DNA of 64,000 nucleotides from Serinus canaria (lineage: Eukaryota; Chordata; Aves; Passeriformes; Fringillidae), in contig NC_066314.1 of assembly GCF_022539315.1 (NCBI RefSeq), positions 44,887,180-44,951,179 on the forward strand. Direction: 5' to 3'. Below are positions 1-12,400 of this stretch, one piece after another. Both the position numbers and the translations under genes were made by a program. The notes beneath the pieces were generated by a model, which worked only from the letters and a program-made list of their open reading frames with translations, did not search any database and was not told the DNA's origin. Each line of letters starts with the position of its first letter. Positions within the stretch are counted from its first letter, which is position 1.

Positions 1-3000
1 GACTTCCAAATTTCATATCCTCCTCACGTGTATTCTGTGTATATTTTCCTCTTCATAGCTTTTGCTACTTGTCTTTTCAAAACTCATGAATCCTTTCTAT
101 TTCACTCACCAAAATCTCAAACTAATTGTTTTACCACAGAGGAAGTTTAAATATGGAACTAGCATAAGGCAACACCCAAATTCAGAATGCATCCTGAAAC
201 ACAAAGGCATCAGAATCTGAGATACATATCTATCCACAACTTCCTTCTGCCAAGTATCTCAGCCGAAGTTCTGCATCCGGTCTGCAGAACTGCAGTGCTC
301 TCCTGACCCTCCCTAAATTGTAAGGAAACTCAGGTCTAGATTTAAACTTTACACACAAGCATGTCTCTTGTTAAGAGAACAGAAATATTATGAGCCTGCA
401 CCACCGTTTGCAAATGTGTGGAAAACAGATTGCTAGACTGCAGTTACAGGAGGTGGTGTATGATAAGAATGAAAGCTCATGTTATGAACATAGAGAATGT
501 TCATAATTAATTTACCTAAAAAAAATCCCCAAACCTGTACATTTTGCATTTAACCTCTCATCCAAAGAAAATACAATGTTATTCAATGAGAGAGTCAAAC
601 TTCAGGAACTCTCTCCTGCGCATGCAAAGGTTTTTTTCTGAATAAGAGTGATGACCAGAAGGTTGCTCAATGAATCCATTGATCTATCTTCTGATACAAC
701 TTCTGCCCTGAATATATGTCTTTTGGTCAGATTCCCAGACTGATCTAAATAATTTCACAAAGCTGCATCCCTTAAACTTTCAAATATTCTGTGGAGTTGC
801 ACCAGTTGATGGATGATGTAGAAGTGATTTCAAATTTAGGGATTGACACACCCCTAAGAGTTAAATACCTTTGTTCTTGCCTTCAAGAAATTATCTTGAA
901 ATTATCCCTAATGTAACCCAGATCAATACAGAACAAAAATTAAGAAGCTTGCATTCAGCCTTGTACTGGCATTGAGCCCCTATACCAATGTCTGTTTCCC
1001 CTCCTTTGTTTGAAAAAATGCCTTCAGGAAAATATACATTCTGAATATATTAATCCTTATTTATTTAATGGTGAGGGGGTTTATTTATTAGTAGTAATTA
1101 ACTGCTATTAAAAATACTAATATAATTATTCCTTATAAGTAAATTTAACGTTTTATGAGTTTACATTTTTAAGTCTCTATAGGAAGCAAAGTTGCTTTAT
1201 AAATAATTGCTGACAATTTACCTATTTTAGCTCTTTTTGCCTGCAATTGTACAATTTTATGTACCTAAGCCTTTTAGAAACACCTTCTGGTTTCTAGATA
1301 TTATTTTCATTCTTCTTCTCTTTTTTGGACTGTACAGGTCTCTTTGGCATGCACCTAACCTAGGAGTTCACTATCTGCCAGGTTCTCTGATTAACACATA
1401 CTGCTCCTACTGAAAATAGTCAAACTCAGCTTTAATCATATGTTATGAGTGCTATGAATGACTTTCAATTCTTAATGCACAGTTGCAATAACTTTTGCCT
1501 TTTAAACACAGCTGAAATTTCTTATATACTCTCTTGGCGCAGAAGTTAGATTTATTTAAAAATTGGTAACTTCTGACAGGTTCCATTGATTTTAAAAATT
1601 AAAAGGCATTGTCCAAAACTAGTGAGGTTTGTAGATGTAAAACAAACATTCACTATGGAAATGACAGGTAAGGAATTTACTGAACAATATAGGACTTCTG
1701 CATAAGAAGAAACAAGATTAAACATTATTAAAGTCCATATCAAATGTTTGACGAACATGTTGACACATGCAATATATTACTTATCTGATGTTGTGTGTCT
1801 TACAGGTTAAAGAAATGTTCCAAGAACTTTGAGGTGTGCAGAATTATGTACACTAGTCATGGCTCTCACAGTTCTTACTCATAATATGTTGGTTGTAGAG
1901 TTCTTGTGATAATATGAAATAACCTGTCCGAAATAATTCTGAAAAGCTGAAATTTCAGACTCACTGGAACAACAAGTTCATTTTAAAAAAGTTATCTAAT
2001 AAATTTGTTTAAATTCTTTTCTTTAAACAGAGAGGTATGTAGGGTGAGGATTTTTCCCATGTCAGACTGAGGAAAAATTTGATATCTTCAGCAGAATTTT
2101 GTCAAAAGTGTAAAATATTATTGGTTTTTAGCACTGAAGCTCTTTCAAGTAGCTCAGTCTTCATGCCACTCAGAGAACAATGGTTCTAAAAATATCTTTA
2201 GCATTTCTCTTTTTACCTATCTTAAACTATGTCAGAAAAGACTGTGGCCCCTTCATCCATGTGAACAGAGGAGCCTACATAATTTCTTCCAATCCAAACA
2301 GAATCTACAGAAAAAAATTGACTTTTTCATGTCTTCTTTTTTTCAGTTTCCAAAGTGCCATAATTAAAAGCCAGTGTGTCAACCTGAGAATGTTTATACA
2401 GCAGAGTGAAATTGACAAAAAGTACTCCCTTTCTCTGGCTCCAGGCAAGAGTTCTTGAACCCTTGTAGTTATTAAAGAACAGTCAGGATCATACATTTAT
2501 CTGGGAAACCTATCATGTCCAGTAAAGAGGACTTACACTGCAGAGACAGGGGACTGGGATGGAGTGATGATGCAAGTTTAAACATTTTTTTCCTCTCAGT
2601 CAGTCTTGCTACACTGAGAAAGGGCAACCACACAGTTGCCCAACTCTGGGTGAAAGGCTTAGTTTCATTTTTTTGCAAAGTCCTCAAAAATGTAAATCCT
2701 TACCACATGCATAAACAGGGAAAGAGTCTAACACTTTCTCCATTTTCTGCTCCTCTTTATCCTTTCTGTAGTCATTATTAATAAGAAATGGACGAATGGA
2801 CCATGGGCTGGTTCAGCTCTGGTGAGAGCCCTCAGGATGCAAGGGGCAACCGCTGCCAAGTGCTTCATTTCGAAACGGAAATTCTCCTATGAACACTCTC
2901 TGTAAGAGACTGACTGAGTTTTGCTGCCAAGTGAAACAGGCCAGTCCCATACTTATGACATTTTTGTAACTCCTTTCCTTTCCAAGCACACACTAGCAAA

Positions 3001-6000
3001 ATACTAGCCATGGTTTCAGTTAAGAGAATGTGAGGGAGGGGGAAATGAAAGATGCTTTCTCTTGCCATTTTGACCCAGATTGCTAATATTTCATTCTATG
3101 AGCTCATTTTTTGAGTAAGCTGAGTTGCATTTATGAGATATGATTCTCTTTTTTCCATTATATTTTATGTAACAGTTCTATAAAACAGTAACTTCACGTT
3201 TCATTTATCAAACTAAATGTGAGTTGGTAATTTTACTGACTGTAGAGTAGAGCACTTCAGAATTCCACCAGAGGGAGCCAGTGCGATTGAAAACTTGAAA
3301 AGCTAAGTTCCAAAAAAAAAAAAATTTATAAAAACCACTTAGGGAAAGGTCATTATCCTGCAGAATTGCAGACTGAAAAGAAATAAAGACTGATCTTCAG
3401 AAGCATAGTGTTTGTGCCTTTTGAAGCAAAATTCTTCACATGCAAAATAACACATAATGGAGATCAAGAACAAAATTTAAAATGTTATTTTAACAACCAT
3501 GCTAATTTTCTTCCCCCGGGAAGTGCATTATTTTGCATTTCACTGCATTTTAACAACCCCTTATTTTGATTATTTATTATCACCTTGACAGTGTCTCTCT
3601 TCATATTTTTTCCCACATTAATTCCCCAGCTCTTTTCTCATCTTTTAAAATGGGCATCTCCAAACCAGTGGTTGCAGATCACCATCTCCCCCACATCAGC
3701 TGGGAAAAAGCTGTAAAACGTCCTGTGACTCTGCCTGACAATGTATCTGATGTATCTTTTCTTTAAACACTTTTTTCCTTGCTTTTACTAGAATTAAGAG
3801 TATTTAGGTATAGCAAATACACAGTAGAGTTAAGATCTGATTTCAAGCAGCTGTTCTCTAAGCACATAATTTGTCTGGGGAAAGATTGAACACAAAGTAG
3901 AAAGCATAACAAATGACAGTTTGGAATCTTCTACATGGCATATGAGTTGATGGAGCTTATAAAAAGAGTGTAATTTCTGTTAGCAATCTTGCTTGAGGAG
4001 TTTCACTAGAGAAGAACTTCAGAATGTGATTAACGTTTTGGGAAAAAATAAAAAAGAAAAATATTAAAACCCCCAAAGGTGCTAATAACAGTCAGCAAAA
4101 GGCAAAGTTGACAACTTACTTATTTTAACAACCAAACTAGGTCAAAGCTGCCAGCACTCCAGCAATTTGTGGTAGTGCAGGGTTCACTGTGCATTCCTGC
4201 ATGAAAGTGTGATGATTTCCAAGCTAAATTTATTGCATATAGACTCATTTATAGTTTTGCAAAACCAATATGTTCAAAAGTCTCCCTCTTCACTGTATAA
4301 CTAATATCTCTGCATGTGCCTTCATCTCATGACATCTTTGTTGCATTACCTAACTTCAATCTATGATGCTTCTTCCTGTATTACTTTCTCTGGGTTTGCC
4401 TATTCCATATTTTTCCTGTCTCTACACTTAATATAGCTTTATTATTATCCATTATGACATTTGTGATTCCTTTTTTTAAATTTGAATGACAGTTGTTTAC
4501 TTCTAGAATGGATATGATGCGAGAGTCAGTCCTGATTGTCATAACTGTATACTAGAGTATTTGATTTTTCCATGTTTGTCCCTAGAATTTTCCTTCAAAG
4601 GCATTATGTGACAGGTCTATTTTGAGACTAATCATTGACAATTTCAAGGTTCTAAGACATACCATATTTCAAAGCAAGTCAGACCAATAGTGAAATTTTT
4701 GAGTCTACTGCAGTCTTTCATCACAGCTAGAAAGTTATGGTTGGAGTAATTTGGTAGACACACTGTGGTATCCAGACCTACATTACAACAAAATACTTAG
4801 ATTAGTACACAAGCTATTTGGATTTTGGAGTGTCTTCATATGTGTCTAAAGACTTTGCTGCATAAACCTTTTGAGATTACTCTGAAACAATATACCTCAT
4901 TAACAAAGAGAGGTTTATTCTGCATACAAACTTAAATCCTCTTCCTTTTAATTACCAAGTCTTCAATTACCTTCTATTTCTAAGCAGGACCTCTCTCAGT
5001 TTTTGCAGTTGTAAAGTTGAAATTATTCATTAAAACCAGCCAGCCTCTACTTTCCCCAGCTTTCAGTTTTCCAATATTTATAGTAATTCTTTAGTACATT
5101 TGTCTGGCAATCCCTTCTGAGGACAAATTATGAGAATGTAGATCCCCTCTGAAAAGGAGTTTATTCTTATTGGAAGCATCCAGTGGATGTAAACCAAGCT
5201 ACAAGAATAAAAATGGCCAGATCCAACTGTTCAGATTTTTACCTAAACAGAAAATGCAATTCAGCACGAGCATTTCTTGTCTATTTAATTTCAAAATTCT
5301 TAGGACATAAATATTCAAGCCCTGAGATTTTTCCAACAAGTTTTTTAAAGGCTCCATGTATTAGGCAGTTCACATGACTCAACACAGAGGGAAAGCTGCC
5401 CAGCTGTGTGACTGCTTTTAGTACTGAATAACCTATGCTAGGGGAAACAGCCCTTTAATTAAATAATAAATAATAAAATAATTATTTAAGGGGAAAGCCC
5501 CTTAAATCCCTCCTCCCACTAATCCCCCAGGCACTGACATACAGTGTCACAGACCTCTTTAACCAGAATTTTTTCAGCTCTTCAGCTGTTAATTTCACAC
5601 AGGATGCCTGATCACTCCTTCCCTTAAGAGGTGTAAATGGATTTTTCTAATAAATTCTTAAACTCCATTTTAGCTAAACCAAAATACATTAGCACGGAAG
5701 GAGATCACTGAGCCATACAGACCTCACTACAAACCCATGACACTGAACAGAAATTGTGTAATGCCAAAATTATACAGAAAGAAGCCCTGTGAGTTAAGAT
5801 GCCATTTGATAACTCACATGTTCTTACTGAAAAGCTCATTAGATCTTTTGCTGTGAACATCACAGAGTGCGGGAACAGACAAAAATAAAAAGGAAAATAA
5901 AACACAAAGAGCAGATGGAGTGTTGGATATGTGTGAATGGGCAGAAAGAAGAGCATACAAAATAGCTATGAAGATTAATCAGAATCAAATGTCTTCAAGT

Positions 6001-6194
6001 TGCAGCAGCTGTTCAGGATTGTGGCACCCTAAACCCTGAAAGGGCTTCCCTCCTCATCTAGGATTTGTGTTTTTTCACTGACTTGGAAGAATTGATTTCT
6101 GCAGCTACAGGAGGCTCCATGACTGATCAGTGATGCACCTCAACATGCCAATAACAATGTATGGTAGCTGCCAAGGCAAAGGGTATCAGCAGGT
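1..6194. other. AT-rich intergenic region, no gene supported
   Basis: No open frame here looks like a conserved protein or a spliced exon set. All stretches are short, low-complexity translations. I see no tRNA-like structure, CpG island or long repeat. It probably belongs to the gene-poor DNA upstream of the tRNA cluster and TMPO. Distal enhancers cannot be excluded without a conservation alignment. Confidence 0.6.
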
Positions 6195-6990
6195 GACTCA
6201 GGTGGATGACATTGAATTGAGGGAAGCAGCTGATTCCCTGAAGGCCAGGGCTGTCCTTAGCAGGACTCTGAAAGACTGGGGGCATGGGTCAGTATGAATT
6301 TCTTCCAATTCAATTAAGGCAAATGTTAAGCCCTGCACCTTGGATATTATAACCCAAGCAGCCAGGAGCTGACTGACTGGGTAAACAGCAGCTTTACAGA
6401 AAAGGTCCCAGTGCACAAGGGCAGCCTTGAGTGAGGGATTGCTCTTATGGCAATGAAAATTAGTGATAGGCTGGGAAATATCAGTAACAGCCTGGCTAGA
6501 TCAAGGGAAGTGATTACTGCCCCCATCCCCTGCTGGCCCTCGTGAGGCTGCCTATGGAGAGCTGTGCACAGCCCAGGGCAGGGTGAAACAAGAAAGATCC
6601 CAACAAACTACAATGAGTCCAGTGAAGGGTCATCAAAAGAATAGAGAGCTGGAGCATGGGACAAACAGAGAGACACTGAGAAAGGTTGGTTTGCTCAGCC
6701 TGAAGGAGGTTACAGGATGATCTGACTTATGTCTTCAGCTACCCATTGGGAGGGAATAAAGAAGATGGAGCCAGACATTTCTTGGAGGTGCATGGCAAAA
6801 TGATCAAGTTGCAACACAGCAAATTCCAAGGAGGGGTGCAGTGTGGAAATTCTTACCAGTGAGGGTGGCCAAGAGGTCGTGGAATTTCCCATCCATAATG
6901 AGATTCAAAACTCATCTGGACATTTTGTAAGATGAGCTTCAGCTAAGCAAGCTGAAGGGGAGGTAACTAGCATGCAGCCACAATGATGTG
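6195..6990 (+). mobile_element. Old, degraded CR1 LINE fragment (3' part)
   Basis: The + strand reads like the 3' part of avian CR1, in the expected order: an 'aaggccagggctgtcc' block, a 'gttaagccctgcacc' block, then 'ccagtgaagggtcatc', 'gctggagcatggg', 'gctcagcctgaagga', 'gtgagggtggccaagagg' and 'gagattcaaaactcatctgg'. These correspond to the end of the reverse-transcriptase reading frame and the short 3' UTR. Many indels and stops show that the copy is dead and old. Both boundaries are approximate, and the terminal short repeats of CR1 are no longer clear. Confidence 0.75.
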
Positions 6991-8329
6991 CTAGATGCTC
7001 CTGCCTGTGGCTGTAATGGGCCTCTTACAGGTGACTTTCACCAGTCTTGTTTTAGCAGCCTCTAGGGACAAGCTAAACACAGAGCTGATGCAATGATGAG
7101 GAAACCGTGCAACAAGATTGCTAGAACTGGACACGTGAAATAGCTGCATGTAGATCCTGAGGAGAAGATGGAGCCTTCACAGATCTTGGAGCATTGATCA
7201 TAGCTCCCAGTACCTGTTCTGCTTTGTATTTGCATGACACTGTGAAAAATCAACAAGGAATGTATATCTGCTCTATAACTGCAAATCATTGCAGCCTCAT
7301 AATAGTCCATCCACTTCAAAACAGCCCTTTTGCTGCACTGACTCACACCTCCATGTCTCTTCTTGCTCCCCTTCTTAGGTATTTTTGGATAAGTCATCTT
7401 CTTGTTTGGGGTACATAAAGATGTCTGAAGCTCAGCTCCCTGACCACAAGGTTTAACAAACAGAAGGAACTGAGGAAATTGCAGGCAAAAAAAGATCTAA
7501 ACTAAGTGTGTGTGATCCTATAAAATGCAAACAGGCAATGTATGAATCCTATAAAATGCAAACAGGCAATGTTTGAATCCACCAGAAAGTCTCCCAGCTT
7601 CAAGCAAACAATTAACATCTTTTGAATACAATTTGAACATGCACAGCAAGTGCAGACCAGCCTGGAAACACTGGTTTTGATCCTGCTCTGGGAGGTTTAA
7701 AGCCAGATCACAGCCCTACAATATGGCTCATTACACTACATCTAAAGTCTTGAAATTGTTATGAGACTGTGGTTGTTATTTTTCACTTTCCAGGACAAAA
7801 TTGAAATCTGTTTCATCTGCTGAGAAACACATTCAAATGTTTAAATGAGTAGGCCAGTTCTCAGAAATACATTGTTTACAGGTCACTTATATTTAGAAGT
7901 CGACATAAAGGAAGCTGTTTGCTCTTTAGCTATGATTATCTGAAAAAGCTATTTGAAAAGATGGGGTTCATTTATGCAAATACAAGCAATAGTGGGGCCA
8001 TCAAAAGAGAACACCATTTGCTCCAACCACTTGTTTATTATGTGGTGTTAATTCCTCATCTCAGAAGTCAGCAAATTAAATATAGTTCCTTGTCTAATGT
8101 CACTGTCATACAAACTTACAACCATGTTTCTGCTGACCGGGTCAGCATCAAGCCAGATGGTCAGCCCGTGTCCTTCTGCCTTTTACTCTCAAATCTCAAA
8201 GTAGCCGGTTTCCATTTCCCTCGTTCCTTTTTTAGGTAGGTAAGAAGCAGGTGCTCCGGTTCCTTAACCTCAAGGACTGCTGACTCCAGCACTTCTCAGG
8301 TTCCCGTAAAAAGAAACTCTGCGTGAACG
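6991..8329. other. Intergenic region, no gene supported
   Basis: This stretch lies between the CR1 fragment and the GC-rich tRNA block. Apart from the 31-bp tandem duplication listed separately, I recognise nothing in it. Open frames of up to about 110 codons are present but have no recognisable family or splice context. Confidence 0.55.
7515..7580. repeat. 31-bp tandem duplication (two copies)
   Basis: Two adjacent 31-bp units (7515-7545 and 7546-7576) both contain 'ataaaatgcaaacaggcaat' and differ at one base near the 3' end. The first bases of a third unit follow. This looks like a simple local duplication. Confidence 0.9.
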
Positions 8330-8644
8330 AGATGCAGAACCACAAACGCAAAGACACCGGAGCTGCCGGTGCTGCTCCGCTCCCGCCGCCTCCAGCCGGG
8401 CACTTCCCTCCCGCGGCAATTTCCAGGGATCCGTGCCCGCAGCTCCCCGCGGGGCTGCGCGGCGGGGCCGCAGTGAGGCGGGTGTGTGTGGAGCTGTCTC
8501 TGTCACCGTGACCCTGTCTCGGTGAGCCCGTCCCTTCCCCTGTCCCTGTCCCCACTACGCTCCCCCCGCCACACCCATTCCCACCCGCGCACGCACCCCG
8601 GGCAGAGGCCCAGGGGTCCGCATGGGGGGTACTGAACGTGCAAC

Positions 8645-8716
8645 TCCTCGTTAGTATAGTGGTGAGTATCCCCGCCTGTCACGCGGGAGACCGGGGTTCG
8701 ATTCCCCGACGGGGAG
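8645..8716 (+). tRNA. tRNA-Asp (anticodon GTC)
   Basis: This 72-nt cloverleaf pairs acceptor arm TCCTCGT with ACGGGGA (ending ...GGGGAG). The anticodon loop CTGTCAC carries GTC at 8678-8680. The internal A box (around TAGTATAGTGG) and B box (GGTTCGATTCC) are intact, so the gene looks functional for Pol III. The CCA end is not encoded, as expected in a eukaryote. A short interrupted T run (8735-8738 and the T-rich bases around it) is the likely terminator. An identical copy lies inverted about 100 bp downstream. Confidence 0.97.
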
Positions 8717-8734
8717 AGCTGCCCTCGTGCGTTA

Positions 8735-8742
8735 TTTTATTT
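8735..8742 (+). terminator. Probable Pol III terminator of tRNA-Asp (+)
   Basis: TTTT followed by A and TTT begins 18 bp after the mature tRNA end. Four T residues are a minimal vertebrate Pol III stop signal. Confidence 0.6.
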
Positions 8743-8802
8743 CCCCGCCCCGCGCGAGCCGTTTTATGACGCGGACTGCAAAAGGCGCCGCCCGCCGGCA
8801 GG

Positions 8803-8807
8803 AAAAA
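8803..8807 (-). terminator. Probable Pol III terminator of tRNA-Asp (-)
   Basis: A run of five A on the + strand reads as TTTTT on the - strand, 13 bp past the 3' end of the inverted tRNA-Asp gene. Confidence 0.65.
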
Positions 8808-8820
8808 TATTGACTACGGC

Positions 8821-8892
8821 CTCCCCGTCGGGGAATCGAACCCCGGTCTCCCGCGTGACAGGCGGGGATACTCACCACTATACTAACGAGGA
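8821..8892 (-). tRNA. tRNA-Asp (anticodon GTC), inverted copy
   Basis: Read on the - strand, this is the same 72-nt tRNA as the + strand copy at 8645-8716, with intact A and B boxes and anticodon GTC. The two genes point toward each other with 104 bp between them, forming a long inverted repeat. The spacer sequences are not symmetrical, so the duplication or the homogenisation covers only the tRNA and a few flanking bases. Confidence 0.97.
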
Positions 8893-9342
8893 ACTGCCTT
8901 GAGCAATCTTGTCGCAGGGCAGGTTTTATCAGCAGCTCCTCACAACTACGTTCTTGTTGGTGAATTATAAACATTGTGCTGTGAGCGGAGGGACAGCAGG
9001 AGCGACCTCTGGCAGCGGGAGTATAGACCCACGAGCCTGCGTAGGGCGGAAACGGCGAGGGAGGCGAGCTGGACACCACCAGGGAGCGGTAGCGGAAGGC
9101 CCTTGCTGCTGCGGACCACTAGCGGGGGTGTGGGTGGGGGGAGTTGGCGTGCTTGCGCGGGAAGGCGGTAACGGAGCAGTACCGGAGCAGAGGGGCCTGC
9201 TCAAGGGCGCGGCGGCGGACGGGCAGGGTCCTGGGCCGCGCCGGCCCAACCCGTCCCCACCCTAAACCTCCGGCCGCGAGGCTGCACGGCCGGCGACCTG
9301 CGACGGCCGAGTTGTATAGCTCTGCTTAGCAGCACTTAGCAA

Positions 9343-9414
9343 GACCTCGTGGCGCAACGGTAGCGCGTCTGACTCCAGATCAGAAGGCTGCGTGTTCGAA
9401 TCACGTCGGGGTCA
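9343..9414 (+). tRNA. tRNA-Trp (anticodon CCA)
   Basis: A 72-nt tRNA with acceptor pairing GACCTCG/CGGGGTC, anticodon CCA at 9375-9377 in the loop CTCCAGA, and a B box TGTTCGAATCA. There is no intron. It is followed after 5 bp by an exceptionally long T run that will stop Pol III. As I recall, a tRNA-Trp(CCA) and a tRNA-Asp(GTC) also sit just upstream of TMPO in human, so this cluster seems syntenically conserved. Confidence 0.97.
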
Positions 9415-9419
9415 CTAGC

Positions 9420-9439
9420 TTTTTTTTTTTTTTTTTTTT
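9420..9439 (+). terminator. Pol III terminator of tRNA-Trp (T20 run)
   Basis: Twenty consecutive T residues begin 5 bp after the tRNA-Trp 3' end. This is far longer than the four or five T needed for termination. Confidence 0.85.
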
Positions 9440-12400
9440 CCTTCCATCTGTTGTCGGCTTTTACCGCCTTCCCCGCGCATGAAACCGAGGAACGTTACTG
9501 TTGGATGATTTTTTATGTTTGTCTCTACAGCTTAAGGTCTCCTCTTTTGCTTGAGGCTGAGAGGGCAGCGCGACACAGAAGGCAAAACGAGCGTCAAGGC
9601 AAGATCGCATTGGATAAAACTGGCATGTCTTTGTTCATGGTCTTTGTGTGCATAGGACTGTCTGATTACACGCTGAAAGACAAAAGGCAAGAACATGTCA
9701 AAAGTTAACTTTATTAAGGCAGCCGACAGTATAATTTTAAAGGGGACAGAGGCCCCAAAAATGGCAGATACCATGTTTTCAGTACAGAAATTCACATAAA
9801 AAGGAGTAAAAGCAAAGGCAGAGGCAGGAAATGGTCTGGTGGAGCCAAGAATTCAGAGAGATATAGAGAATCCCGCAGAAGAATGAAACCCTTACAGGGA
9901 GAGGGGGGGACCAGGGTGCCGGTGGGGGGAACCCTCGAGGCTAATGGGGTTAGGCTGCGTATCACAAGAGTTTTCTCAGAGTAGCTGTTTCCACATGCTG
10001 AGATTGACAGGTACCCAGAGCAGAAAGGCACAGAGGACTTAGCTTTGATTTAGACATGAGATAGCAAGTCTTAGAAATAATACTTTAGTGATTTAGATGG
10101 ACTGGAAAGTTTGACACTTGATGAAATTTAAATGGGAGGAAAACAATAGTTCGTCAAGGGCCTGAACTGAGAGAGAATGCCAGAGATACAATTCTCACTT
10201 TGTAAGCACTGATTATTAGTGTTGTAAACCATAGAAGAAAATGAACACAGAAGTCTTGGAAATCAGATTCAGCAGACTCAACAAATTATGTTTGGGATAT
10301 TAAACCAAATACATTGGATTTTACAGGCTATGGTTTGTTCTACATACCTTTAAAACCCTTTAAATACAGAAAATCTGGATCTTCCTTAAGTGATCTGTTG
10401 AAGCACTTTGCTATTCTGACAATTACAAAATTAGCATACGTAGTTTAACCCTGATGTCTCTTCTGCCTTGACTTAAATCCAGCCCCCATGTCATTGCACT
10501 GGAGAACAGTTTCTCCCTTCCTTTTTATAGGTACTTCTTACATGTTTGAAATTTGTTATGCCTCTCTATAGATGTTCCAGTGTAACAGACTATGTTTGCT
10601 GGGCCTCTGATTATTTTATCGCTTGCCTCTGGAGCCTTTCCAAACAAGTTGCATTTTTAAGCGCTCAGAACTGGTCACAGTATTTCAGCTGACTCAGATT
10701 TTCCAGGTCTGAATGGACAAGGAGGACTGCCTCGCATGCTGTGCTGACAAGAATTCAATTTAATTTGGTTAGCCCTTTTTTTTTTTAATGCACAGTCTGT
10801 TAGATGGATGCATTTTGTATGAGATGCATAATCTGTTAGATGTTTCCCTGGTCCCACACAGTATCTTATCTCTCAGCCTCACCACCCACCAGAGAGCTGG
10901 ATGTAAGAAGCAGCAGCAATCTGTTTGCATTCCTGTACCTCTGCCAAAGCAGGTGCCCTGCTCTAAACATTCTAGATTGTTGCCAGACAATCTCTCTGCC
11001 TTGCAGTAAGGGTAATATCTGCTTCTAGGAGTCAAAGTTTTCAGAATGTGGTTTGCACTACTATACCTGCCATGTGCAGGTTGTCACAAAACAGTCCATC
11101 TTGCTCTGCCCTGCCCATCCCTGCCTGTGCATTTCCCTCCTTCCACTTGGATCACATCTTGCTGTGGCATGCAGCAGCTGCCAGCTCAGCATGAGAATCT
11201 GGTGGCACAACTACTAGATCCAGCACAGGAAAAGCACCAGGAGCACATGGTCTGGGACAGGATAGAGAGCAGGATCATCCCCTTTGGCAGCAACCACAAA
11301 TACTAGTGGTTCACTTTAAGATTTTGTCAGCTGTTCTTTGGGGGGAAGAGGTCACTGTACTTAAATCAAAATCATCTAGTGATGTTTCACAACTAAGTGA
11401 ATGAATTAAATGTCCCTTAGCTACCTACAAACTCTCCCACTCAATTTCCTATTGGTGAAGTGGGGATAATGGTTCTCTTTGACCTTACAGATGTTTTGTG
11501 AGGTTGACTCCATTAATTCTGAGGCATCCAAGTATGCCAGAGGGTATTTGTCTCTCACCAGCATTTCAATAGCCCATGTGCTTCTGTGCTTTTTGTCTCT
11601 TCCTGACTTCAAAATACTGCATTTTGTAACCTGACTGTTCTCTTAACACAGATGTTTTTTCTTATGGAATTGTTACTAGCTAAATATAGACAAAAACTAA
11701 AATCCACTTAAGTTTCAAAAAACAGTGGAGCTGAAATAATAGTTTATATACGGTAAATATAGCTTCTGTCTCTGTTTGACAGAAATAAATATCCAAATAT
11801 TTCTGGTCTGGAAATGATTGAGTATAGGAAACCACCCTGAAAACTGTCCATTTCATTTCTGACAGCATACTTAAACAGGAACTGACAGTTCTGTTTTAAA
11901 TCCTTGTTGGTATAGGCCTTTGACTATCATAAGATCAGCAGTAAGAAGTTTTAAAGCAGTTGTACAGATTTCTTTCCTTGCCTGGCACAGCCATACAGTG
12001 CTGGGTATCCCTTTATTCACCTGTCTGTCCGCTGTTTCAGGTGACACTGGCAGAGCAGTGTTCTCTGTGGCTGCCAGCTCTGGTACTGCTCTAGAAGCAA
12101 TATGCTCATTATACTAAGGCATGCTTTCTTTCTTATCACTTTTCCCTTTCTACTTCAAAATCAGACATTTCTAATGAAAAAACTAGAGGTTTTAAAAAGC
12201 CACCTAATTTTTCTAAATCAATCAAGATTGTGAAAAATAAATAATTGATTCTAGAAAATACAGTTATGCTGTGCTACAATGATTAGACAACTGCTTGTTT
12301 TATTTCTAGTAAAGCTTTCCAGTTTCTGTTGCATTTCTCAAAGGGAATATAATTTTCATAGTGAAACCTGCCAAGACTGAATTAATACTTCATACAGCTT

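Larger units (their letters stand above)
8330..9310. promoter_or_regulatory. GC-rich, CpG-dense block around the tRNA genes
   Basis: Base composition rises sharply here compared with the flanking AT-rich DNA, and CpG dinucleotides are frequent from about 8340 to 8770 and again from about 8990 to 9310. The block holds the two tRNA-Asp genes and ends just before tRNA-Trp. It may be only the open chromatin of a Pol III cluster, or it may include an unannotated Pol II promoter. No protein-coding exon could be supported in it. Confidence 0.6.
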
